Assembly (NCBI RefSeq): GCF_040581485.1
Contig: NC_090133.1
Span: 4,774,001-4,838,000 of the forward strand
DNA length: 64,000 nt
Reading direction: 5' to 3'
Origin: Linepithema humile
Lineage: Eukaryota > Arthropoda > Insecta > Hymenoptera > Formicidae
Positions 10,603-22,501 of this stretch are shown in pieces. Made by a program: the position numbers and the translations under genes. Within the stretch, counting starts at the first letter, position 1. The number at the start of each line of letters is the position of its first letter. The notes beneath the pieces are model-generated. The model did not search any database. It saw nothing but the letters and a program-made list of their open reading frames with translations, and was not told where the DNA came from.

Positions 10603-11586
10603 TTGAAAATTGCTCAAATTGAATATGGCGTTATTATGATAATTTTCGGTTTCTACGAAGAAAAATACATAAGAAAATGTAGGAATGAAACGATTCCCAA
10701 GCGGTCACAAAACCCCTTAAAAGTTGTACACTTCTTTTGTAATATTTATTTCGTATCGACATTGAAAGAGTCTGATGTAGGTTAAACGTTTATCAATACA
10801 ATTTATATTTCAAATACATTTGCATGAACAAGCATTAACTCTTTTTAAATTTTGGATTTTGATCATTAATTATTTACCTTAAAGTTGCTCCGCTGGCACC
10901 CGATGCCTCCTTCTTTTTTGAGTGCTTATACATATTTACAAAATTCGCGAAATAATTAAATAATTTCGACCGCGGAATACTTTATACGATATATATAAAT
11001 TTCGACACTCTGCGTCACGTTCGACATTACGTCACGTTCGACATTCCATGACGTCTAAAATAAAAATGAAAAAAAGTGATTAAAATTAGATGAAAATTTA
11101 TAAAAAAGATTAAAATTTTTTACGCTAGTCGTCACGGCTATGCTACGCTTACACAACTTGAATGCGTTTTCTATACTTTTCTCACCCGAAAAATAATGTA
11201 CAAAAGCGATTGGCAACAATTAGAGCTTTTTACTATCTCGTATTACAATGTAAATGCGAATATATGTAAACATTTATTGAAATTAAAATACGAGTTGTAC
11301 ACATACAAAACAGTGTTGTTTTAATTAATATAATTAAAATACACATTTTGGTATATAAAAAGCAATAGAAAATGTTTTTGTGGAAAAGAATACACAGTAA
11401 ATTTTTTTTTCCCTGATGTATAAACGCAAGGGGTAACTCGCGTTAATTTCCAATTGTAATTTCAAAATGATTGTCCTTCCGCCGCGAGCGAATAAATCTT
11501 GCAACATGAATAACACCGTAGCACGTGAAAGCACCCCTTTCCCAGGAAAATACAAATAAGCCGATGAAAAAGGGAGATGAAGTTTG
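10603..11586. other. Non-coding AT-rich stretch
   Basis: No gene. A two-copy 17-bp tandem (cgtcacgttcgacatt plus one base) lies at 11013-11046; nothing else was recognised. Confidence 0.5.
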
Positions 11587-11854
11587 AAGGATTAAATGCC
11601 CCTCCATATGAAAATATATTATGTATAATGTAGACAGAAGGGAGGGAGTAGAATTCATTTTGATAACCATTAACCATCTGTTATTCTATGGTACTGAAAA
11701 ATTATCCTGCGGTATATGAGATATATTGAATGTGAAAAAATTGAAAAAGTAGTAGTTTGTTTATTCTTCTCGGAGAATTTCCAAAAATTCTCATTTATCT
11801 TCGAATTAATTCAATGTTCAAGCTAACTTAATATATATATTTTTATTTCTATCT
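11587..11854. repeat. Dispersed repeat R2, copy 1
   Basis: Same-orientation partner of 12692-12946. Both begin aaggattaaatgcc and both end in atttttatttctatct. They share a long, almost unchanged block around gaaaaattatcctgcggtat and aaagtagtagtttg. A shortened inverted third copy lies at 13870-13934. The family is not recognised and has no coding content. Confidence 0.8.
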
Positions 11855-12005
11855 GCGTCGTACATCCAGGAAGAATATCTCGGCGCGTTCCGAATTACTC
11901 CGCGAGTCGGCTCCGAGCGACGTGTTATCGAGATCACGGCCGCTGATAATCGTTTCGAGTTCAGCATCCGACGGTGAGACTGAGTAAAAGAGAGGGAGAA
12001 AGAAA

Positions 12006-12008
<3 letters not shown>

Positions 12009-12061
<53 letters not shown>

Positions 12062-12068
12062 GAGAGAG
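12009..12068. repeat. (GA)n microsatellite
   Basis: GA dinucleotide run with AAA interruptions, directly joined to the TGAG run that follows. The tetranucleotide probably arose from the GA run. Confidence 0.9.
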
Positions 12069-12128
12069 TGAGTGAGTGAGTGAGTGAGTGAGTGAGTGAG
12101 TGAGTGAGTGAGTGAGTGAGTGAGTGAG
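12069..12128. repeat. (TGAG)15 microsatellite
   Basis: Fifteen perfect copies of TGAG (60 bases) without interruption, so it is young or actively slipping. Confidence 0.95.
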
Positions 12129-12691
12129 AGAGCGGTCTACATCGTGTCCACGGGGCGTGCACAGTTATCCGGATGATCCTGCAGGATCTCTTCTCCTCCT
12201 CGGCAGTGCATTACATACGTGCAATGCGCCGAGCGAGTGAGCGCGGATGTAGAAGAGTTACGTCAGATACAGGAAGAACTCGAAGAGATGCGCCGCGTAG
12301 CACAATCGTGGAAAAAGCGCGCGCTGCTTGGAAATGCACCGCGGATACGGATGTGTGTGCATATGAAAAGGTAGGAAAGGGCGCGTGTCTTCGTATGCAA
12401 ATATGTATCTGAGTGTTTGTGTGTTCGCCGCGCCCCGTAGGCCACGTACACGCATGTGTATAAATCCGAGGGCGAGTGGACGCAAACGCGTGCGCCGAAA
12501 GTGACGTGGACCCTCTCCTCTCGATTTCAGAGGTATTTCGACTTTGATAGGCTACTCCGCGATCGATGTATGAAGGAAATATGACGAGCATATGTGTAGG
12601 GAGGCAAATACGCTTTTTGTTCCGAGCGAAAGGTCGTTCCCAGCGGAGGGTCGAAGAAGAATATGAGAGACAGTCGATTGAGAAAAGCTTA

Positions 12692-12946
12692 AAGGATTAA
12701 ATGCCTCTCCGTGTAATAATATATGAAATGTGATGTAAGCAGAAGGAGAGTAGAATTCATTCTTTTAACCGTTAACAATCTGGTATTGAAAAATTATCCT
12801 GCGGTATATGAAATATATTGAATGTGAAAAAATTGAAAAAGTAGTAGTTTGTTTATTCTTCTCGAAAAATTTCCAAAAATTCTCATTTATCTTCGAATTA
12901 ACTCAATGTTCAAGCTAACTTAATATATATATTTTTATTTCTATCT
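12692..12946. repeat. Dispersed repeat R2, copy 2
   Basis: Direct copy of 11587-11854. The downstream half is nearly identical and the first 100 bases are more diverged and shorter. Confidence 0.8.
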
Positions 12947-13063
12947 TTAATCTAGAAAAATAATTACACACAAATTCTATAATCGTAGAATGCGTGGAAC
13001 GAGTTCCTTTATTTCATTGATTTTATTATTTAACACATTTAAAAGATACTTTATTTTATTATT

Positions 13064-13678
13064 ACGATTTATTTCATACCTGCCAAGCATTCTCCAACTG
13101 TGAGATACATAAGAAGTTGTGTGAAGGGATCGCTCATCAAGCATACGTAATGTCATGCGTGAAATATCAAGCATGAATTGAGTGATCCATTTTTATCTGA
13201 TCTTTCAACTCGGTGAGTTCTCTGAAATGAATTATCTAAGGGCTTGCAAGAATCGCTGAAGCAAAAAAATAATGCTCCTTAGCTGTGTACTGAACTATAT
13301 ATAACGTTCTTTTGCCCCAAAAAAGGTCCAATCAGACATTATCTCCCCTCTTTCCCTATTGTGATTGGACCTTGTTCCCTTCACTAATTTGTCAGTTTCC
13401 ATCACTTTTGTGGCATCTGAGGGGGAGCTCACTATACACAATTTGGAAGACAGCCTACATTATTGTATTGTATCGGCGATGACAGACCTTACAAAATTTA
13501 TGGTCCCCTAAGTATTTATACTTACCCTCCTGTATAATCACAAAAAGAACCGATATTATCAAGAAATTGAATAACCGATTTCAAATTTCACAATGACATG
13601 CTTGATGAGCGGTCACTTCACTCAGCTTGTTGTGTGTCTCGCACATGAAGAATGCTTTGTAAGGATGAAATAAAACGT
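13064..13678. mobile_element. Non-autonomous DNA-transposon-like element, 81-bp inverted arms
   Basis: Arms 13064-13144 and 13598-13678 are inverted repeats with about 65 of 81 positions matching. Inner edges are atcaagcat and atgcttgat. Pairing continues inward after a 7-base offset (gtcat, gtgaaat). There is no transposase. A perfect internal 12-bp inverted repeat (13323-13334 with 13362-13373, aaggtccaatca) lies in the middle. Outer limits and target duplication are uncertain. Confidence 0.65.
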
Positions 13679-13869
13679 AGAAAAAAAACGTAATAAAATG
13701 GATTCTCCAAAAGTGTCAGGTAAAAAAAGCAAGATGTCGAAACTCTCTCCACGCACAATACGATTTTAGAATTTACAATATGTAAGTATTTTTATGTATT
13801 AAAGATATACATAAAAATGTAAATATACATTATGTTAGATTTAACATTAAATAAAATCTAAGGTAAACG

Positions 13870-13934
13870 AAAATTTTTAGAAATTCTCCGAGAAGAACAA
13901 ACAAACTACTATTATTATTCAATATATCATATAC
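13870..13934. repeat. Dispersed repeat R2, inverted partial copy 3
   Basis: The reverse complement of the middle of R2 is recognised by the agtagtttgtttgttcttct and ctcggagaattt blocks. Together with copy 2 it brackets the 13064-13678 element in inverted orientation. Confidence 0.7.
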
Positions 13935-13955
13935 AGTTAATTTGATCTTTTAATA

Positions 13956-14011
13956 AATAATCGGATTTAAATAATCAGATTTAAATAGTCGGACTTAAAT
14001 AATCGGATTTG
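13956..14011. repeat. 14-bp minisatellite, four copies
   Basis: Four consecutive units of aataatcggattta with one or two substitutions each. Confidence 0.85.
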
Positions 14012-17000
14012 ATTGATAAAACAGAAACGTTTAAATTTATTAATAGAATAATTAAATTTGCAATACAAAAGTTTCTGCAACTCAAGAAATTTTTTTCTGT
14101 TTAATTTTTACCAATCAAATCAAATAACTAGAACTGTTTATAGATAAATAAGGCATGTGGGAGCGAATTTATTAAAATCAGGTAAAACACAAGCGTGCCT
14201 ACGACACGTGCGTATTTCTCATACATTTATGTATGTCGAGCTTCTGCCCGGAGCCGAGCGACGCGTGCGCATAACGTAGAGACTTTGTCTGCGTCTCCAT
14301 CTCGCTTCCGTTCCGGCTCGTCTTGCACGTAGCGGGATTCAACGATTTATACACGGATCTCTTGATCTTATGAAAATTAGCAACGTGCACGAGAGAGAAA
14401 CGTATTGTATGATATATACATGTCCTAAATGCACGCATAGGCGTGCGAAATTCATCGCGGACGACATGTGCAGGTAACGTGAGAGCTGTTCCGTCGTCGC
14501 GTGTCACTCAGGATCGCGATTATCTTGAGAAGTTATCACTATTGCAATTTAAGATTGCTATTTCTTGAAAGAGACTCCTAGATAGACAACGCGAAGATTT
14601 ATAAACATTGTAATAATTATATATTATTTTTGTAGCACTATAATTACAAAATTCAATATTTGGAATATCATGAAATAATGGACACACACAATTGTCGCAA
14701 TAATACTGACATCATCCAGCCGATTCGTAAGAAACAGGATTCTTTGTAATCTCTGCGAAAGCTATATAAATACAGCAGTTTGTACTTTGTGATTGGGTCA
14801 GATTAGTATGCCGTTCATTAAGAATTTAACGAAGATGTTTTACGTTCTCACAAACGGTACATTTGACTGTTTTCAGGAGTTTTATGACGAAGATTCGTGA
14901 GTTCCATTCTGCTCTTTGCACGTCTTGAATCGTTTTCGGTACTTGGTCATGTCTCTCTGACATCGTCACTTCCGGCATAGTGAATTAAAACGGTACTATT
15001 CCGACAACGCAGAGTCGGTTGAATCTTAATGCGCAATGTCATCTCACAAGACGCATTCATGCCATTGTTTGTAAAATTTAACACGTAAAACGATAAAAAA
15101 TTATTCTCGAAAACGTATTTTATATGTCTAATTAAACTTAATCTTAATTGGAAATCTATTTTAGTATCACGACTTTCGGCATAAAACGATTTTAAGCAAT
15201 CGCTTCTCTTTTTATCGTCTTATAAAACTATTTTTAGTTGGAAATCAATGTTGTTATATAGATAATTATAGAATACAAATCTCTCGTGAGATACACAACA
15301 ATGTATTTTCTAAAGATATATAACATTAAAAACGAAAAAAAAAATATAGAATATTTATTTTTTAAACAAATTTAAAACAAATTTCAGACTATTTAAAAAA
15401 CTTAAAAATGAAAAAACCAAAAATAATATTGTGTTAACAAATTCATGCAAGTGTAGTATTATATAAAAAGTAAATTTATAATTGGAATTGAAAGCGTACT
15501 TTCTCATTTTTTCTCGCGTGTCGTCAGTTTTCTCAACCGTCCTTCAAGACGATCGTCTGAAAGTTTCGTTAATACGATCGCTCCATCAAGGACATACTCT
15601 AAAAATGAGGCACTTTGTATTCCTGTCGAGTGAATCGCGTTGAAACAACAATCAAAACTGTCGGATGACCCCGGTACGGTGTGAGCAAAAGTGACGTTAC
15701 TTGAAGAAGTTTCCGAAATCTGTCCATAACTTTTTTAACAATCATTGTACATATTTGGTGGCGATTTAATCAAGAAACAAAAATTCCAAACAATGAATGA
15801 CTACTGAATATATCTTTAATAATTATTAACGAGTGTAACAAATAATATTGTTAGACAGGAAAATTGACAGACGCACCTCAATAAAATAATTTTAAATCTG
15901 TAACATTTGACTTTACAAAAGATCAGCAAGATATTAATTTTTTAGATAAATAATTGTTGTATTATAATATATTAGCATTTCTTTATCTTCTCATCAGCAT
16001 AGTACGTGCAAAGTTTCACTGAGTGGGAAGTTTCACCTTGAAACGCATCGATGTTTTTGTCAAATAATATAAGTAGGTCTCAATTCTGTATTGTTCTCTA
16101 TATTCTTTTAAAAACTCTGTCGTTTTTGTCTGTAGTCAATGAGTTTAGTATGAGATAACTATGGTAATATTCCCACTTGTAAGCATTTCAACTATCATTC
16201 GCAAAATTATGTGAATCATGACTTCCAGCGAGTGACGTGACGTTGTGATTCCTTCGGTGACATATCCTCGAGTGCAATTTTGCTCGTCCACGAAAGGTCA
16301 ACAAAGAAACAATGGCTCATTTACCGTGCCCCGTCGAGATCTTATGTAATTTTTTTTGTCCATTGTACTTGATATCGACCAAGGTGTTCCTGTGTGTACT
16401 CGTGCCGAGGAAGTGTCGTAATGTGGAATGACGTCGGTGCATGTCCTTGCTGCTATCATTACGTGGCTGCTGATGTCAATTTGTTTTAACTCCGTCATTC
16501 GGCAGGAATCGCTTTAAAAGCATTAGCAACGAGTTGAAACTATCAAATTCGATTCATAGTTTCCGGGTATTTGATAATTGAAAAGCTTGATAGCAAAAAA
16601 TTCTCTATATTTATGTTTTATTTATATAATTCTATTTATCTTCTGCCAGGTTTATTTTTGGATTCTATATATCGTATATTTCTATACAATTGTAAAAAAT
16701 TATGTTGTAAAATATTCAAAATTGAGTGCTTATATATCAAAATTTAAAATACAATTAGTACATTATTAAATTTCGTATCACAAAATAGTCTAATAAGTTA
16801 TAAAATTTTTGTTATAATATAGAATTTCTATCAAGTTTCTTAATCATAATCGTTGACTTTCAGAAATGCTCTATTGTACTAAAAACAAGAAACAATGAAG
16901 TTAGACGCATCACATGAATCCTTAATTAATTTCGACTAAAAACATCTGCAAAATTAGATAATTTATTCAAAAGTATTTCTATAAAGACAATTTTGCAACC

Positions 17001-17567
17001 GAAAGACATTACCAATACGCGAGATAGATTTAATTATGGGCTGAGGTTTCACGCGAGTTATTGGGCTCCGTTTCGCAGGATTGGCAGAAGTTGCGGAGCT
17101 GGGCGCGCGCGCGTGTGTGTGTGTGTGTGAAGGGAGGGGAACGTTATCGATCGGGCCCACGAGGCATTTGGAGTTTTTTATGGCGGTTATTATTCCAACC
17201 ATATTTCATTCGACGTATTTGCAGCTGTCGTTGATATACGATACAGTTGTATTAACCCCTCTAAAATACAGGGGAGACGCGGCATTCAGACCGCACTCGC
17301 GATGCGGCGATATTAATAACTGGTTGCATGTTGCATCGCGCTTACATGTCTGCACGGACGCGTAACGATTGCATAATTCCGCGTGGAAACAGATGTAAAT
17401 AGTGCATGATAAACCGCGTATCCTTCATGCGTGCCTGTCTACATCTCAATGACGCAATTATCTAAATGGCTCATACAAGCTATTCGATAATTTACCGAAT
17501 AAAATCAGGAAGACACAGCTTCGTAAATGAATTTGTAATCAGTTTTACAGTTCTACAAAACTCTAAA
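14012..17567. other. Non-coding stretch, nothing recognised except a GC/GT tract
   Basis: Mostly AT-rich, with CpG-richer patches near 14200-14500 and 17040-17370. Open frames there are under 105 codons and lack domains. Confidence 0.5.
17103..17129. repeat. Alternating (GC)n(GT)n tract
   Basis: Twenty-seven bases of perfect purine-pyrimidine alternation: GC steps, then GT steps. Such tracts can adopt Z-DNA. Confidence 0.85.
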
Positions 17568-18295
17568 TATAAAAAGATAAATCGATAAATATTCTTAGAA
17601 AGTTTTATAAATAATCTCTCAACTAACTATGTGTAATATTAAGCTAAATATAAACGTGCAACGCGCATGGGTTGTGCAAAAAGTAGACGAAGTTCATAAT
17701 AAGAAATTTATTTATAAAATTATAGATAAGATGGTAAAATTAATAACTTTCTTATTACATATGCATTTATAATTAATTTTTTTAGAGATATAGATTTACT
17801 GAGATTTTAACTTAAGTCTGCATTACTCTTTATTTATAAAAACATTAAAAGATTAAAAAATAATCATTCAAATAGAAGCTTAATAACGTAATTAGCCACT
17901 GGTTTCTGATGACTCAGGCTGGTTGAAAGTCGCCCATATGCGTTCTATGCGCAGTATCTGTCAGAACCTATGACCTGATCGAACCCAATCAGGTGGGCAG
18001 AACATATTGGCGTGCACAGTCGCACAATGACGCATAATAGACTAATAATATACATATATACATCGATGCCATTCCGTGGCAAACGCCGTGCTGCCGTAAT
18101 AATAATTGTCCCGGCACACCTGATCCTCGTTAAACGCGTTGCTTAATCGTTCGCTGCTCCTTGAGAACGACCCTTCACCTACTTTTTGCACGACCCACGC
18201 GCGTTGCACATTTATATTTAGCTTAGTGTCATATAATTAGTTGAGAGATTATTTATAAAACTTTCTAAGAATATTTATTAACTTATTTTTTTATA
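17568..18295. mobile_element. MITE-like element with about 125-bp terminal inverted repeats
   Basis: Arms 17568-17692 and 18173-18295 are inverted repeats over their full length. Long identical blocks include aaatattcttagaaagtttt, taaataatctctcaacta, agctaaatataaa and gtgcaacgcgc. The 480-bp middle has no open frame of note and no transposase. Length and arm size fit a long-TIR non-autonomous DNA transposon. The target duplication could not be fixed because the flanks are AT-rich. Confidence 0.8.
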
Positions 18296-19277
18296 ATTAT
18301 TTAATAATAATTGTCTAAAAATCAGTCTACTTTTATACGAAATATTGTCAGCTAAAAAATGTATTAAAAAAGATCAAGATCAGAATAATAGTAATAATAA
18401 TAATAAATCTACATCTTAAAAAAATATGCTGTATGTTTTTCGAGCTATATCTAAAAATAAAGTATCGACACGAAAATGCTCACGTACGTATTTCGCAAAT
18501 TATGCAAGTTCAATACTTAATTATACCAAAACATTTAGTTGAGTAATTTCATTAAGAACTAACGCGGTCTGAAATCGGTAGATAATTTTTCTCATACGAT
18601 GCTCGCTACACGGCTAGAATTTTCACCCTTTTATCCGTTACTTAACGATCGATCATTACGTGTGGTTGCTCGAAATTCTAGACCTTTGAAAATGTACTGC
18701 GCTTAATGAATAACGCGCGAACGCTTACAATTAGATTAGCAGCTTACACAGTCTAATTGCTTTGATGGAATTAACAACAGAGCGGCCCGGTTTTCTCGAC
18801 TCGCGCGTTTCCACTTTGTGAACAAGTGGTTTGTCTCAAAGAAAAGAGTTTTAAGCGATGCTTTATGAAGCATGCACAAAGAGTATGGTCGAAGCAAGTA
18901 CCCATCTTGTACTGACAGATACGAGTGGCGATCGATACCGAAGATGAACAAGAATAGATAAAAAGTGAATTAGTTCAAGCTTCATGTTCTTGAAATAGAT
19001 AGACTATTTATAAAATTGTTTCTTATAATTTTTATTTTCTTTTAAGTGTTTCAAGTGGAATCCTTATATATATATATTACTCATTTATTTAATTTAAATT
19101 GTCATCAATCTAATAAAAATATTATAAACATTATTAAATAAATTATAATTCAATTGATTCGTATAATTAAAAAAACATGTTTTTGAACATTCTACTTTAA
19201 GGGCTATATTTTTTTTAAGTAAAGAAAATTGTGTGTTTAAAAATAGTCTTATTACGTTTAACTTACAATTATTTCAG
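18296..19277. other. Non-coding AT-rich stretch
   Basis: No gene seen. A short (AAT)n tract lies at 18384-18406 and a TA tract near 19065. Confidence 0.5.
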
Positions 19278-19445
19278 AGATCATTGCAACGACCATGGCG
19301 CTTCGTATTTCCGATCAATGACACTGGCGGTAAAACGTCAGTGACCAGGTGGATGTTCTCATACTGGCAAGAACAATCCACCAGGTCAGTGTCGCCAGCC
19401 GCGCGTGTGAAGTCCAAATACGCACGGCAAGTGACACTGCCGCAG
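19278..19445 (+). other. Candidate exon-like segment, unrecognised
   Basis: The segment is bounded by attatttcag on the left and by cag followed by gtacta on the right. Between these sites there are exactly 56 open codons in phase 0 at both ends (starting RSLQRPWRF, ending ARQVTLPQ). The polypyrimidine tract is weak, there is no recognised domain, and part of the segment folds on itself (gaccaggtggat against atccaccaggtc). The opposite strand is also open. A chance open frame in a CpG-rich patch is the main alternative. Confidence 0.15.
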
Positions 19446-21448
19446 GTACTAATTTCAGCCAAAGGTTATTGCCAAGATTGGCCGCCGCCGGAATTCACCG
19501 TGATTTTTTGTCGTCCGGCTGTTGCACGATTCCGTCGGGCATCGTATCTCACGTGAAAGAACTTCCCTGGCTCGATCGAAACTCTTTAATCTTGTCGAGA
19601 CTATGCGAACGTAATTTCCCCTCTTTAGTACATACTCGGCTCGTTAAGGGCCCGGGAAAAGCGTCAGCATACCGTGGCAGAAATGCGAGCTCAAGGAAGT
19701 CAAGGCCGCGGACGGCGATGTGCGTGCAACGCGTGGCGCGTAATATCGGATACGGGACGTATCCGGGGAAACGGCCAAGGCCGAACCACTTCCGACAAAA
19801 CCACTTCCGCGGCTTGTTCGTGCTGACAGCTTATTTCTATTGGTCGTCTCCGACGGATACCGTCGCTCTCGCGAGAAAACGAGAGAGAGAGAAAGAAAGA
19901 AAAGGAGGGATGATGGGGGTGGGCAAAACTGTACTTAACCCTGCTGGGTTAAAGACAGTTCACTGAATCGAGCACGTGTCCCTGATTACGGTGTACGAGA
20001 ACGTGGCTCTCGACCGCATGTCGATCGTCGGTTTCGCGAAATGTGCGCCGCGCCGCGCCGAGGAAGTCTATGCTTACGGTTCATCGCGCTTTCTCGAGAC
20101 GAGAAAGTCGCGACCTGATTCACGATCCCGAGGAATCTTCCCAGAAATGGCGACTGCTAAGGGAGACGATGCTCGTCTTGCAGCCTAACAAGATTTTCGT
20201 TCATTGCTTTATAGCATTTAAGATGTGTATAAAAAATAAGTCACAAATATTTTATACATATAAAGTAAAAAATATCAATATCTTCCACCAAAATCCTTCC
20301 AACTACACAGAGAAATATTGAAAAATTTTGCAAAATTTGATAGACTTCACGACTGTACAATCTTTTTCGATCTTTTTCTACTTGATTTCTTTCTCGTTCT
20401 TTCTGGAAGCGAGTTCCTTTAATTCCTAACTATTGGCGAAATTGCTAGCAATCGATGTTCGAGAGAACTCTCGTGAAAAGGACTAACACCGTCGTTCGGC
20501 CTTTTCTACCTTCTTCAACGAGAAATTAAATGGAATCGTCAATCATCGGATTTATTGGGCTACCTCGTTAATTCCCTAAATTATTGTGCCGCGCCCCATC
20601 ATAAGAGCTCTCGATTTCTCTTGTCGAGATGATACACGGCTTCTCTTTGAATATATCGCAGCGTATTCACGCCGCCTCAGGAATATTGCTGTTAAGAAGC
20701 GTAACAAGATTTAGGACCGTTTCCGGTCGCGGTCAATCGGTTTCGCAAAATTCGGCGTTTATGATCTTTCAAGAACGATTAAGATGGTCAAAAAGTTAAT
20801 CATGATTGATTGCGTTTTGGGGCGCTAATTCGATAGCCAAGCCAACCACTTTACGATTGCCTGTAGGCCAACAGACTCGTTAAATTGTCGGCTGTCATCA
20901 TCAACTAAACAATAAAATAATCAAAGTTTATCGTCAGCTTCTCGATTATGCGAATAAATAAAAAGTGCAGAACTACAAAAATTTGTAAATGTATATAATG
21001 TTAAAGCTAAAATCACTTTAAAACTATTTTTACAACCGCAAGAGTATGTCACTTACGTTAGACGCTAAATAAAAAAAAATAATTCTAATTAGTAGTTATT
21101 ATTAATAAAATTGTTGTCTTAGAGTTTACTTGTAATAATCTTGAAATTTGACTATCCTTCCTAGAAAAATCACAGAGAGCTCCCTCTCTTTATCTCTCCG
21201 TAAAGACGTCACTGATCATGATGTTGCGATAAACACGCGTAGTAAATAAATAAGAAATAAAAGATAACTGCATTTTGCAAAGAATCGGATTTATTATAAT
21301 TTAATCCGAGAGAACGTACAATAATTAAACTAGCGAGATAATAGAACTCAGAATAAAAATTTAAGGAAGCAATTGAATAATTAGAGTTCTCAAAAACATT
21401 TCTGAGAAATCTCATTTCCGAAAAGCTAGGCATCGCACGTGTAACTAA
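19446..21448. other. Non-coding; CpG-rich left half, AT-rich right half
   Basis: A long but featureless frame runs through 19446-19966, ending in a GA-rich tract at 19873-19912. I see no domain, repeat or RNA gene. 20200-21450 is AT-rich and empty. Confidence 0.45.
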
Positions 21449-21946
21449 TGATCAATACTGGCGTGCGGTGGCACCATTTGTCAGGCAATAATAACCTGGG
21501 GATAAAATGAACCGTAAGGTGTATAGTTAATTTAGATTGATGTCAGGATGTAGAGAACAGACTTTATTACTCGGTAAAATACACCGTAAAATACAATAAA
21601 GGCGCAACGCATGTTAATGCTTGGACGGTTCGACTCACAATCAGACGATATGGATGCGATCAATATCTATATGGTATATGTAATTCCCCTATATTGCTGA
21701 TTGAGCTCGACAGTTTAGAAAAATATTACGATGCGAATGATATTTGTCTCTCACTCTAGAACAGATTACCAGTGCGTTGTGCGCAAGCGTTGTGACATAT
21801 CTGTTGCGCATGCTATAGCGAAACGACTCAATTATTTGCTATCTGCCCCACTTTATCGGAGTATATACATATATCAATATCATTATTATATGCGTGACAT
21901 AGGACATTTCGGGCGCGGCTATTTCTTGGCACCACTTAGACACGAT

Positions 21947-22501
21947 TAGATTTGCCAGATTTGATACCAATATTTCCGGGACATGTCCGAGGCGATGATT
22001 AAGAAATGAATTATTAAAGTATTTGAGTTAAATTTTGTTTTGGAGAAGACGACCGCCCAAAGATAATTTTTCTTAAATTTTTTTCTTTTCTATCCACTGA
22101 GTGGCCTATTATATAGTGTTTGAATGAAGTTACATACATATACATATATATATTATAAATGTATTATGTATCTCCTTTATAAATTTTGTCCCCTCAGATG
22201 AAAAATACTTCCGCGGCGCCTGATTAGGGCCATTCTACAATGCGTCGCAAATGACCCGTCGCTAGTCACGACTCGTTACTTTTTGAGTAACTATAACTGT
22301 AACGTGTTACTTTTTAGAATCGGTAACTTGTAACTGTAACTAGTTGTTTTTTCAATGATAAGAACTGTAACTTTAACTAAATACTTTGACAAAATAACTT
22401 TCCCAACCCTGGTTAAATTATGCATTGCCGGGACAAAAAACTTCAATTACTGGGCACGGGATCAGCCAAGTTCCAGGACTTTCCCGGAAACCTTGGCAAC
22501 T
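21947..22501. mobile_element. Insertion inside a satellite unit, 11-bp target duplication
   Basis: The words ttagacacgat at 21936-21946 and 22502-22512 flank it. Both share the same small deviation from the satellite consensus, as expected of a duplicated target. The ends show short inverted similarity: ttgccag with tttccgggacatgtcc on the left, and aggactttcccggaaa with ccttggcaa on the right. It is non-coding and is itself interrupted by the hAT-like MITE. Confidence 0.55.
22035..22411. mobile_element. hAT-like MITE with 8-bp target duplication
   Basis: The right end is tttcccaaccctg, i.e. terminal repeat CAGGGTTGGGAAA in reverse, a motif common in hAT elements. It is preceded by the alternating gtaact/gttact words often seen inside such MITEs. 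The 8-bp word gttaaatt lies exactly outside both ends (22027-22034 and 22412-22419). The left terminal repeat is degraded, with about 8 of 14 matches. Confidence 0.6.

Larger units (their letters stand above)
11855..12691. other. CpG-richer spacer with GA and TGAG microsatellites
   Basis: This spacer lies between the two direct copies of R2. It carries the microsatellites at 12009-12128. A CpG-rich stretch at 12170-12600 has several overlapping short frames, none supportable. Confidence 0.5.

Noticed and set aside
19349..19966. 205-codon plus-strand frame
   Set aside because: No domain, ends in GA-rich low complexity, lies in a CpG-rich patch where stops are rare.
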